A stretch of 64,000 nt of DNA from JANNVZ01 sp046155615. GTDB lineage: Bacteria > Bacteroidota > Bacteroidia > Flavobacteriales_D > Sanyastnellaceae. The stretch lies in contig JBJXFP010000175.1 in the NCBI GenBank assembly GCA_046155615.1, forward strand, positions 91,183 through 155,182, written 5' to 3'. The position numbers and the translations under genes were made by a program. The stretch's first letter is position 1, and every line of letters starts with the position of its first letter. Shown here in pieces: positions 1 to 7,858 of the stretch. The notes below the pieces were generated by a model. It ran no database searches, had not been told where the DNA came from, and saw only the letters and a program-made list of their open reading frames with translations.

Positions 1-195
1 TTGGAGATTGTGGATGTACCTCGCACCATGCTATCATTCAACGACTACTTACAGACGGATGAAAAGGACTATGCCAACGACCATAAACTACAGAAGCAAT
101 TGCACAAATATTTCAACAAGAAATTGGAACGCATGCATAGGGCTGACTTAGACGAATTGCCCAAATGCCTTGAATTGAAATCTGACTTCAATTAA
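1..195 (+). CDS. C-terminal end of an unidentified protein, cut by the window edge
   Basis: An open frame runs from base 1 to a TAA at 193-195 and encodes 64 residues rich in Lys, Asp and Leu, ending in LELKSDFN. The TTG at base 1 is almost certainly not the real start; the gene probably begins outside the window. I do not recognise a family: there is no signal peptide, membrane segment or clear motif, and the charged, helical composition fits the tail of a cytoplasmic protein. The tRNA-Ser gene follows on the opposite strand. Confidence 0.5.
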   Translation: MEIVDVPRTMLSFNDYLQTDEKDYANDHKLQKQLHKYFNKKLERMHRADLDELPKCLELKSDFN

Positions 196-247
196 TGCGA
201 GGCCGACAATGCATGTTGGCCTCATTCTATTTGTTCACTTTGCTCAG

Positions 248-335
248 CGGAGAGAGAGGGATTCGAACCCTCGATAAGCTTTTGACCTATACACACTTTC
301 CAGGCGTGCTCCTTCAACCACTCGGACATCTCTCC
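248..335 (-). tRNA. tRNA-Ser (anticodon GGA)
   Basis: Read on the minus strand, the 7-bp acceptor stem GGAGAGA pairs with TCTCTCC and the discriminator is G. The D-arm CCGAGTGGTTGAAGG is typical of tRNA-Ser, the anticodon loop is CTGGAAA (anticodon GGA, reading UCC/UCU), a long variable arm marks a class II tRNA, and the T-arm is GAGGG-TTCGAAT-CCCTC. CCA is not encoded, so it must be added after transcription. Confidence 0.95.
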
Positions 336-344
336 TTTTATTAG

Positions 345-376
345 TTGGCAGTAGCCAGTTTGCAGTTTACAAATTG
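345..376. repeat. Degenerate CAGT/GCAGT-rich intergenic repeat
   Basis: Just upstream of the tRNA gene, between it and the ansA stop, lies GTTGGCAGTAGCCAGTTTGC followed by AGTTTACAAATTG. It belongs to a loose family of intergenic sequences made of repeated (G)CAGT(T/G)GNC steps, also seen at 16119-16177, 51630-51652, 52072-52094 and 60886-60937. Similarity between copies is partial, so this member is the least certain. Confidence 0.35.
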
Positions 377-406
377 TAAAAAAAGCGGGCGAATATAGAT
401 GGGCAC

Positions 407-1438
407 CTATGGCTGTTGAGCCAACGTAAGCTCACCGCGCAGGGGAGTGAGCAATTGGTCTCGCACTTCAGTGTGGGGCAGATTCTGCCCCAGCAGGTAC
501 ATCAGTTTGGCAATGGCCGTTTCAGTGGTCATGTCTTTTCCACTAAGCACTCCCATACTCTGCAACGCTGTACTGGTTTCATACAGGCCTTGCTCTACCA
601 TGCCTTTGGCACATTGGGTGATGTTCACTATGTGTATACCGCGGTCTATGGCCGCCCGCAGTAGTTGGTGCAATTCTGCACGTTGTGGAAAATTGCCCGC
701 GCCAAAAGTTTCCAGCACTACTGCACGCAGGCCTTTTGTGTTAAGCATCGATTCTATTGTCTCCGCTTTTATAGATGGAAATATTTTGAGCAATGCAATG
801 TCGCTACTCATGGAGTATTGTACTTTGAAACGACCCGCAGGTCGCAACAGCAGGGCGTGAGCAAACTCAATGTGTACACCAATTTCAGCCAATGGCACAA
901 AGTCAGGGCTGCGGAATGCATCGAAGTTTTGCGCATCGTTTTTTACGGTTCTGTTGCCGCGCATCAGCCGGGAATTGAAGTAGATGGCCACTTCCTGTAG
1001 CACGGGTTCATCTTGTTTGTCATTCATGGCTGCCAGTTCTATGGCACTTATCAGATTTTCCTTGGCATCGGTGCGCAGCACACCAATGGGCAGTTGCGAA
1101 CCGGTTAGTATCACTGGCTTGCCAATATTTTCCAACATGAAGCTGAGTGCCGATGCGGTATAAGCCATTGTGTCTGTGCCATGCAACACAACGAAGCCGT
1201 GGTAATGCGCATAGTTCACTTCTATCACTTTGGCTATTTGCTGCCAGGTGGCTATGCTCACATCGCTGCTGTCAATAGGTGCATCAAGGGCAACGTGCTC
1301 CACTGCGAAGTTGAATTTGTTAAGCTCTGGCGCATACTCTCGCAATTGTTCAAAATCAAAAGGCACCAGACTTCCCATCGTTTTGTCGTGCATCATGCCT
1401 ATGGTGCCTCCGGTGTATATCAGCAGTATGGGTTTCAT
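407..1438 (-). CDS. ansA: Type I (cytoplasmic) L-asparaginase
   Basis: Hydrolyses L-asparagine to aspartate and ammonia. The 343-residue length fits the family. The N-terminal TGGTIGM motif carries the first catalytic Thr (residue 12), HGTDTM at 86-91 carries the second Thr-Asp pair (T88, D89), and Lys166 in RGNRTVKND fits the third catalytic position. No signal peptide is present, which points to the cytoplasmic low-affinity form rather than the periplasmic type II enzyme. The gene is monocistronic, with 147 bp to the neighbouring tatD. The start is an ATG encoding MKPILLIYTGGT, the usual family beginning. Confidence 0.93.
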   Translation of the reverse strand: MKPILLIYTGGTIGMMHDKTMGSLVPFDFEQLREYAPELNKFNFAVEHVALDAPIDSSDVSIATWQQIAKVIEVNYAHYHGFVVLHGTDTMAYTASALSFMLENIGKPVILTGSQLPIGVLRTDAKENLISAIELAAMNDKQDEPVLQEVAIYFNSRLMRGNRTVKNDAQNFDAFRSPDFVPLAEIGVHIEFAHALLLRPAGRFKVQYSMSSDIALLKIFPSIKAETIESMLNTKGLRAVVLETFGAGNFPQRAELHQLLRAAIDRGIHIVNITQCAKGMVEQGLYETSTALQSMGVLSGKDMTTETAIAKLMYLLGQNLPHTEVRDQLLTPLRGELTLAQQP

Positions 1439-1585
1439 TCTTCTTTATTGAGTGTTTGGGTTCATGTACAAAGTATTAAGTACCATGTGTGGTGAATTGT
1501 TGGGTGAACAAGGGAGTGTATCATATTCTTACATCTATCACAGTTTTCATATCTCAACATTCCATCCCAGCTATTGCTATTCTTC

Positions 1586-2353
1586 TCACACCTCAAACAT
1601 CCGTCTTGCGTTTTCCGTTGTAATACGAGCCACTTCTTCAAGCGCGATGCCTTTTATGGCAGCAAGTCTCTCCGCTACTATACGTGTATATGCGCTTTCA
1701 TTGCGCTTACCACGGTGTGGTTTGGGTGCCAGATAGGGCGAGTCTGTTTCAAGCACTAAGAACTGCAACGGCACATCAATCAGCACTTCTGCAAGTCCGC
1801 TTTTTTCATAAGTCAGCACGCCTCCTATGCCCATCATAAAAGTTTCGTAGTTCATGATGCGAGTTGCCTGCTGCACATTACCGCCAAAGCAATGGAACAC
1901 ACCACGCAACACAGACCTGTCCATGTTGTCAAGCACTTTAAAAATTTCATCAAATGAATCACGAGCGTGAATAACAACAGGCAGATTCATTTCTATGCAC
2001 CACTGAAGTTGAATTCTGAATGATTCTATCTGTATACTCAGGGTGGATTTGTCCCAATACATATCTATGCCTGTTTCGCCAACTGCTATGTATTGGTGCT
2101 TTGCAAAAAGCTTACGCATGTCATCCAATACCTCAAGGTAGTTCTCAGTCACGCTGCAAGGGTGCAACCCCATCATCGGATAGCACATTGCGGGGTTTGC
2201 ATCGCACAGCCTGTGCATAGGTTCTATGCTTTGCTGGTCTATGTTGGGTAGAAATATTTTAGAAACACCGGCCTGACGAGCGCGCTGCAACATGGATTCA
2301 CGATCCTCATCAAACTGTGGCAGGTAGAGGTGCGCGTGTGTGTCAGTAATCAT
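1586..2353 (-). CDS. tatD: TatD-family metal-dependent deoxyribonuclease
   Basis: A 255-residue TIM-barrel hydrolase. Metal ligands are visible in order: THAHL (H6, H8), the Glu of GETGIDMYWD, the His of HARDS, the His of FHCFGGN and the Asp of ETDSPYLAPKPHRGKRNE. The family has 3'-5' exonuclease activity on DNA and is linked to DNA repair and turnover. An upstream ATG at 2377 would add eight residues, but the ATG at 2353 gives the standard MITDTHAH start and lies 11 nt downstream of a perfect TAnnTTTG box, so it is preferred. Confidence 0.93.
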   Translation of the reverse strand: MITDTHAHLYLPQFDEDRESMLQRARQAGVSKIFLPNIDQQSIEPMHRLCDANPAMCYPMMGLHPCSVTENYLEVLDDMRKLFAKHQYIAVGETGIDMYWDKSTLSIQIESFRIQLQWCIEMNLPVVIHARDSFDEIFKVLDNMDRSVLRGVFHCFGGNVQQATRIMNYETFMMGIGGVLTYEKSGLAEVLIDVPLQFLVLETDSPYLAPKPHRGKRNESAYTRIVAERLAAIKGIALEEVARITTENARRMFEV

Positions 2354-2364
2354 AAGTGATGGGC

Positions 2365-2372
2365 CAAACTTA
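2365..2372 (-). promoter_or_regulatory. -7 promoter box for tatD
   Basis: On the minus strand this reads TAAGTTTG, an exact match to the Bacteroidota -7 consensus TAnnTTTG. The preferred tatD ATG begins 11 nt further on, so the transcript would have a leader of only a few bases. I found no convincing -33 TTTG partner. Confidence 0.5.
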
Positions 2373-2484
2373 GGCACAGAGCCATGCTATGTGTTTGTTG
2401 TATGCGTGTCAAGTAATCACATTCTTCGTTCAATATTTTTTGCTACAAGCATTTTCAAACTATCGAGTTGTTTTATTTGCCCAC

Positions 2485-3177
2485 ATGGCTGTACACAAAC
2501 TCAAAACCAATCACCTTCTTTTTCCAGAACCTACGGAGTTTGATGAGGACATAGTTGCCTATGGTGGCGACTTGCGGCCAGCGCGCATTCTCGAAGCATA
2601 TAGCCGCGGCATTTTCCCCTGGTACAACGAGCCAGGCGAGTACATTTGGTTTAGCCCGAACATTCGCAGTGTGCTCTATTGCGATGAACTGCACATAAGC
2701 AGAAGTATGCAGCAAATCATCAAATCAAAAAAATTTACATGTACTGTGGATATGTGCTTCAAGGATGTGATGGAGGGTTGCCGCAGCGGATCGCGAAAGC
2801 ATGACACCTGGATATTTGATGAAACTATAGAGGCATACACTGCGCTGCACCACAGCGGCTTCGCTCATTCGGTAGAGGTGTGGCAAGATGGCGTTTTGGT
2901 CGGAGGGCTATATGGAGGCAGCCTTGGACGCATGTTTTTTGGAGAAAGCATGTATTCAGCTATTCCAAATGCCAGCAAGTTTGCATTCATCTGGCTGGCG
3001 CAGAAATTAGATGCCATGGGTTGGCCAATTATTGATTGCCAGGTGCCAACATCGCACCTGTCCAGCCTTGGCACTGTTTCCATTACACGAAATCATTTTC
3101 TCAAATTGCTGAATGCTGCGTTAGAGCATCCACCACTTGTAGGCAATTGGTCCAAATTGCAACATTTTCAAGATTGA
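2485..3177 (+). CDS. aat: Leucyl/phenylalanyl-tRNA-protein transferase
   Basis: Transfers Leu or Phe from aminoacyl-tRNA to proteins with an N-terminal Arg or Lys, marking them for ClpAP/ClpS degradation (bacterial N-end rule). Family signatures are SRGIFPWYNEPGEYIWFSP near the N-terminus and GGLYGGSLGRMFFGESMYS in the centre. The ATG at 2485 gives 230 residues, the usual length. An upstream ATG at 2389 in the same frame would add 32 untypical hydrophobic residues. A TTTATTTG sequence (2472-2479) sits 5 nt before the chosen ATG. The next gene starts directly at the stop (TGA-ATG). Confidence 0.95.
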   Translation: MAVHKLKTNHLLFPEPTEFDEDIVAYGGDLRPARILEAYSRGIFPWYNEPGEYIWFSPNIRSVLYCDELHISRSMQQIIKSKKFTCTVDMCFKDVMEGCRSGSRKHDTWIFDETIEAYTALHHSGFAHSVEVWQDGVLVGGLYGGSLGRMFFGESMYSAIPNASKFAFIWLAQKLDAMGWPIIDCQVPTSHLSSLGTVSITRNHFLKLLNAALEHPPLVGNWSKLQHFQD

Positions 3178-3684
3178 ATGAAATGGCTGAGGCAAATAGC
3201 CGTGTGGTGGTATCGCAAGCGTGGCTGGCGCCACAGTGGTCATTTGGCCGATTTCCAACCCAAAGCCATAGTTTGTGTAGGCCCGGTTGCCGGTATGCGC
3301 GAATTTTTTGCGGGTATTGCAGTACTCACCATCACAGGCTACAGAGCCACGATGTTGCTTGCACCAAATCAATTCCGCTGGCCGGTTGGCATTGCATTGC
3401 GCAGGCTGAGTTGCAAACCAATGCCACTGCTAAATACCAAAGTGGAACTCAAGAAACTAATGGCCTCGAAAAAACGCTGTACACTGGTAATGATGCGGCA
3501 CTACCAAAGCGAAACCTCGGCCAACACTTACTACCAACTCGCACAAGAACTTAGGCTGCCCCTTGTGCTTGTAACCATCGACAGTAAACAGCGAAGCATC
3601 AAGATTCTTTCTGAGTTTTTACCTACTGATCAATCTGATCGTGAAATTGCCTTTTGCGACAAAGTCTTTGATTCAGTCAGATAG
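3178..3684 (+). CDS. Divergent acyltransferase-like protein (degenerate PlsC type)
   Basis: 168 residues. The overall layout (hydrophobic start, FRWPVGIALRRLSCKPMPL, a central basic stretch, and LPLVLVTIDSKQRSIKI near the end) resembles the short 1-acylglycerol-3-phosphate acyltransferases of Bacteroidota. The expected HX4D catalytic motif is missing: the matching stretch reads VGPVAGMREF with no His. It could be an inactive or repurposed paralogue, or an unrelated fold. It abuts aat with no gap and is probably co-transcribed with it. The family assignment is inferred from general layout only. Confidence 0.45.
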   Translation: MKWLRQIAVWWYRKRGWRHSGHLADFQPKAIVCVGPVAGMREFFAGIAVLTITGYRATMLLAPNQFRWPVGIALRRLSCKPMPLLNTKVELKKLMASKKRCTLVMMRHYQSETSANTYYQLAQELRLPLVLVTIDSKQRSIKILSEFLPTDQSDREIAFCDKVFDSVR

Positions 3685-3689
3685 TTTCG
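3682..3689 (+). promoter_or_regulatory. Possible -7 box for the GT87-like gene
   Basis: TAGTTTCG matches the TAnnTTYG pattern seen before several genes in this window. It overlaps the stop codon of the preceding gene and lies 30 nt before the ATG at 3720. Confidence 0.35.
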
Positions 3690-3719
3690 CCCGTACAATT
3701 TTTCAAAGAAAAAAACAGC

Positions 3720-4919
3720 ATGAATGAATTTGCACAGTGGTTGAAGCAGCACCGCGAAGCGTGGTGGTTTGCTTTGTTGCTTTTTCTGCTATGCATTGGC
3801 TTCTTAGTGCTCGAATGGTTCAACCATCGCTCATCCATGGCCGATTTCCGTGTCTATTACGATGCCGCCAATGCCATGCGCTCTGGAAATCAGGTCTATG
3901 GAGTTGCTTTCGGAGTAGGTAGTGGTTTCTACAAATATTCACCTTTTGCAGGTTGTCTTTTTATTCCAATAGCCATGTTGCCTTATAGCGTGGCATCGGT
4001 CATCTATTACTTATTGGTGAGTGGGGCAGTAGTTTATGCTTCATTGCGGTTTGTACACATGTTCAGTGACAACAGTTCAGGTGGTCGTTTGCTGGCAGTT
4101 TTATTTTTTGTAAGCCTTTTCATGGCCGACCATATCGAACGCGAGTTGCATCTGGGCAATGTCAACTTGTTCCTTCTGCTTGGCTCGTTGCTTATGTATA
4201 GTAAGGTAGAAAAACAGCCTGTGGTGGCGGGCAGTGTCTTTGCACTCATGCTGCTGTTCAAGCCGCACTTTGCATTACTTATTCCATATCTCGTCTGGAA
4301 GAAACAGTGGAAGTTATTGGCAGTTGCAGTCTTGGCGGTTGCTTTAGGATTGATACTGCCTGCATTGTTTTTTGGATGGGAGGGAAATACACTACTGCAC
4401 ACTAAGTGGTATGCAGCCATTCGCGACCACAACATGGCCCTTGATGAAAGTCCGAATACAGTTTATGGATTGTTACATAGCGTTACCGGTGGAGCTTTCA
4501 CTGGAACGGTGCTAATTGGAATGTGTCTTTTGCTTGTGGCTTTTTTGTTCTTGCTTTTCATAAGGAGAAATGACAGAACTATTCAGCAGGGGAGTGTCTG
4601 TTGGATCGAATTCTTCATCCTCATTGCCATGATTCCAAACCTTGTACATACAGACACCGAACACTTTATGTGGAGCTGGCCATTGGTAGCATTTTGCGTT
4701 ACTGCCTGCATAACAAAGCCCACGGCAAATCGATGGATTTATGTTGTGGTTCTTTTGTTGGCATTTATTCCATACGGTATCAATTCGCCTGATTTGGTTG
4801 GGCGGCAGTTGGAACAATTGTTTGATGAGGGTGGGCTGCTGGGTTTAGCCAATGTGATCATCATCATTGTATCTGTTTGTCTATTCTTGAATCAGCCTCA
4901 GGTGGCTGTCAAAGCATGA
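3720..4919 (+). CDS. GT87/DUF2029-type integral membrane glycosyltransferase
   Basis: 399 residues with about nine to eleven predicted membrane helices. The first extracytoplasmic loop has the family signature FRVYYDAANAMRSGNQVY followed by FYKYSPF. In related GT87/GT-C enzymes this loop contains the catalytic Asp and these proteins use polyprenyl-phosphate mannose as donor, often for lipoglycan or exopolysaccharide synthesis. Here the sugar and acceptor cannot be told from sequence. It stands 35 bp after the previous gene and converges on the large secreted protein gene downstream. Confidence 0.75.
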   Translation: MNEFAQWLKQHREAWWFALLLFLLCIGFLVLEWFNHRSSMADFRVYYDAANAMRSGNQVYGVAFGVGSGFYKYSPFAGCLFIPIAMLPYSVASVIYYLLVSGAVVYASLRFVHMFSDNSSGGRLLAVLFFVSLFMADHIERELHLGNVNLFLLLGSLLMYSKVEKQPVVAGSVFALMLLFKPHFALLIPYLVWKKQWKLLAVAVLAVALGLILPALFFGWEGNTLLHTKWYAAIRDHNMALDESPNTVYGLLHSVTGGAFTGTVLIGMCLLLVAFLFLLFIRRNDRTIQQGSVCWIEFFILIAMIPNLVHTDTEHFMWSWPLVAFCVTACITKPTANRWIYVVVLLLAFIPYGINSPDLVGRQLEQLFDEGGLLGLANVIIIIVSVCLFLNQPQVAVKA

Positions 4920-5011
4920 CTTATTTCGTGGAAATCTTATTATACATAACGTCAATTATACAGAAATGAAACTTCTGCTGACTGGTGTCAAATCCGCACT
5001 TGATGAGGCTT

Positions 5012-7666
5012 TCAGGGTTTAATGATTCTTGCGGATTGTTTCTTTGAGTCAGCATGAATCAACACAAGCTGATAAAAACCTGAGGGAAATGTTGATATAT
5101 CTAATTCTGCAATTCCGGAACTCATCGAAGCATGGTGAACCAAAACCAAACAACCAGATGCATCATACAAATGCAAGACTGACAACTCAGACATGGGCAC
5201 TCTGAGCACATCAACCACCGGATTTGGAAAGACCATAAGTTCACCGTTGAGGCCTTTAAGAACTGCTTCTGTTGTTGATAAGGTCGATTCACCATTGTAG
5301 TCAACCTGCCTGATTCTATAATATAACCAACCGGAGCTAAATGATTTGTCTTCAAATTGATATGAAGCTTCAGTTAAGGTAGTTCCTGCACCTGCTATCG
5401 TACCAATCTTTTCAAAATTCAGGTTGTCTGTGCTGCGCTCCACCTCAAAAAAATCATTGTTGGTCTCTGATGCAGTAGTCCATTCACAAATCACATAGTT
5501 ATCATTAGTCACTGATGCTTCAAATGCAGCGAATTCCACTGGAAGAATAAGGTCTTGAAGCTTGGTCAGGAAAGCATCCTGAAAACCACTTCCACCGAAA
5601 ACCGTTTGTGCAGCCCCGGGAGTAGCAATGCCAGTGCTACTTACTGTTGCTCCACAGATGTATGCTCCAGGCCCTGTTATCGGCCATATGTAGAGCACTG
5701 CATCGTTGTCAGCTCCACCAAAGTAAGTTCCCCATTGCTTGAAACCCACGTGTCCAAATATGACCATGAATCCATCATTGCCCCCACCGCCATAAGTCGG
5801 TTGGGTTGCATCCACTGTGCTAATATTGGTGTTGGATGAAGTTGAACCAACAGCATACACATATCCCCATCCATCAGTTACCACACCAAAGAGGCTTTCT
5901 ACCAAAGTACCACCTATATATGTAGCCCACTGCATAGTACCCCCAGTCAGATAGAGCATTCCCACAAAAGCATCTTGCACACCACCATATACAGTTTGTG
6001 AGGCACCTGCGGTAGCCACACCTGTAGATGAAGCTGTGTTACCACCATACACTACATACATGTTCACATCAATATCCACCGAGGTGACGCTCTCCGTGCC
6101 TCCACCTCCAAAGTATGTAGCCCAGTTGCGCACTGTGCCTGTGCTGTTCACGCAAACCAGAAATCCATCACTGCTGCCACCACTTGCAGTCTGGTAGCCT
6201 CCGGCCGTGGCTATCGCATTGGTAGAAGTGGAATATCCTCCGGCTACCAAGGTGCCATCAATATGTACATCAATTGAATAAAGAACATCTACAAGTGAAC
6301 CTCCATAGAAACTGCACCAAGTTCTGAAACCCGATGCATTGTACCGAGCCATGAAAGCATCTTTTGTACCGCCTCCATAGCCAGGTTGTACTACACCGCC
6401 AGTAGCAATATTGCTTGTGCTGCTGGTTTCACCACACATGTAAATTTCTGTATCGTTTCTTATCACCAGAGAATAAGCAGTTTCTTCACCTGAGTAACCC
6501 ATGTAGGTTCCCCATGTCAGCGTGCCTGCGGGCGAGAATTTCATCAAGAATGCATCGGCACCGGCCTGCTTGGTTGGTTGTTGCGTGCCAGCTGTTGCAA
6601 TACTTGTGCTCGAGGATGAGGTGCCGCAGATGTAGATGTTTCCGCTGCTGTCAATATCCATGCTCCAGGCCACATCGGTAAATGCCCCGCCAATGTAGGT
6701 GCCCCAGAGTCTTGCTCCGTTGCTGTCATACTTGCTCAGCATGCCATCTATGTTGCCTCCATAGGCCGTTTGGTAAGCACCTGCGGTTGCAATGTTTGCC
6801 GCAGAAAGCGTGCGGCCTACGGCAAACACATTACCGCTATTGTCAGTCATGGTGATGTAGAAAATGTCGCCACCGGTAGAGCCGCAGTAAGTACTCCAGG
6901 CCACGTTGGGCAATGGATCAATCACCAATGTTTCATCCGGATCGATTGCCGAATCAGTGCGAAAAGCAACGCGCTTTCCATGTGAACTGTATTCAAAATG
7001 TAAGTCGTTGCGCTGTGCATCGCTTTGCAAATAGCTCAGCGGAATTTTTTCAGAGAAAGAGCCAAGAGAAGTTTCAAAACGCAACTGGCCATCGGCAATA
7101 TTGAAATCAGCACCCAGATAATCGAGGGCTATCATACCATAGTCAGCGCCTGGATGAATGATGTAGTTGAATTTAGGCTGCGACTCCTCCCCTATCACAA
7201 ATTCCAAATCGATGCCTTCATAAATATTCTGATAGATTACTTTCTCAAAAAAAGCCGTTTCCACAAACGAACTACCGCGATGGTTGAACTGGTATGTGTG
7301 CTTCAGAGGCAGAGGCTCCTGCCCTATTACCATCATTGCTGATGACGGATTCACAAAATTGACATCAATGCGGTGAAAAGAAACTTCGGTATCTGCCGCA
7401 AGCCATCCGGAATATTTTTCCGATGCATCGAGGGTTGTTTCTACATTTTCGTACTTGTAAAGGTCATAGGAGATGCCTGTGGCGCGCAATTGCAAATTGA
7501 AACCTGCACTGCGATAGATGAAGAGCACCTCATCATTGGGCTGCCCATGCTGATTGCTCAGTTGGCCTGCATTGCACTCATAACCAAACACCGGCAACTG
7601 CTGCGCACCAATGCTGATATGCATCATGAAGGCAAGCGCGAACCAAATATTTTTTGCTGAAAGCAT
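5012..7666 (-). CDS. Large secreted SBBP/beta-propeller repeat protein with type A T9SS sorting domain
   Basis: The chosen ATG at 7666 gives 884 residues and a clean signal peptide (MLSAKNIWFALAF... to GAQQ). An earlier ATG at 7810 would bury it behind 48 untypical residues. The N-terminal part (to about residue 260) resembles the DUF7948 domain found before SBBP repeats. The middle has about eight SBBP-like repeats of about 55 residues built around WATYIGG/WGTYFGG and STGIATAGA. The last 75 residues (VFPNPVVDVLRVPM to SGFYQLVL) form a type A C-terminal domain for type IX secretion. Probable cell-surface or released protein; partner unknown. Confidence 0.85.
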   Translation of the reverse strand: MLSAKNIWFALAFMMHISIGAQQLPVFGYECNAGQLSNQHGQPNDEVLFIYRSAGFNLQLRATGISYDLYKYENVETTLDASEKYSGWLAADTEVSFHRIDVNFVNPSSAMMVIGQEPLPLKHTYQFNHRGSSFVETAFFEKVIYQNIYEGIDLEFVIGEESQPKFNYIIHPGADYGMIALDYLGADFNIADGQLRFETSLGSFSEKIPLSYLQSDAQRNDLHFEYSSHGKRVAFRTDSAIDPDETLVIDPLPNVAWSTYCGSTGGDIFYITMTDNSGNVFAVGRTLSAANIATAGAYQTAYGGNIDGMLSKYDSNGARLWGTYIGGAFTDVAWSMDIDSSGNIYICGTSSSSTSIATAGTQQPTKQAGADAFLMKFSPAGTLTWGTYMGYSGEETAYSLVIRNDTEIYMCGETSSTSNIATGGVVQPGYGGGTKDAFMARYNASGFRTWCSFYGGSLVDVLYSIDVHIDGTLVAGGYSTSTNAIATAGGYQTASGGSSDGFLVCVNSTGTVRNWATYFGGGGTESVTSVDIDVNMYVVYGGNTASSTGVATAGASQTVYGGVQDAFVGMLYLTGGTMQWATYIGGTLVESLFGVVTDGWGYVYAVGSTSSNTNISTVDATQPTYGGGGNDGFMVIFGHVGFKQWGTYFGGADNDAVLYIWPITGPGAYICGATVSSTGIATPGAAQTVFGGSGFQDAFLTKLQDLILPVEFAAFEASVTNDNYVICEWTTASETNNDFFEVERSTDNLNFEKIGTIAGAGTTLTEASYQFEDKSFSSGWLYYRIRQVDYNGESTLSTTEAVLKGLNGELMVFPNPVVDVLRVPMSELSVLHLYDASGCLVLVHHASMSSGIAELDISTFPSGFYQLVLIHADSKKQSARIIKP

Positions 7667-7858
7667 GAGAACAAGGGTGGCAATAAGGGTGGTTTTGTTA
7701 AAACGAAATGGTAGCACAAACTGTTGCACATCCAATTGATTTAATTGCCACGCTACAAACATTGCATGTAAATTTCTAAAGAACTGATGACAACCAGAAT
7801 AATTTTCCATAAGTCATAGAGGAGAATTTTGTTCAACCCACATCAATACCTTCGGGCC

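Noticed and set aside
3036..3554. 172-codon plus-strand frame overlapping aat and the next gene
   Set aside because: Crosses two better supported genes in another frame, without motifs.
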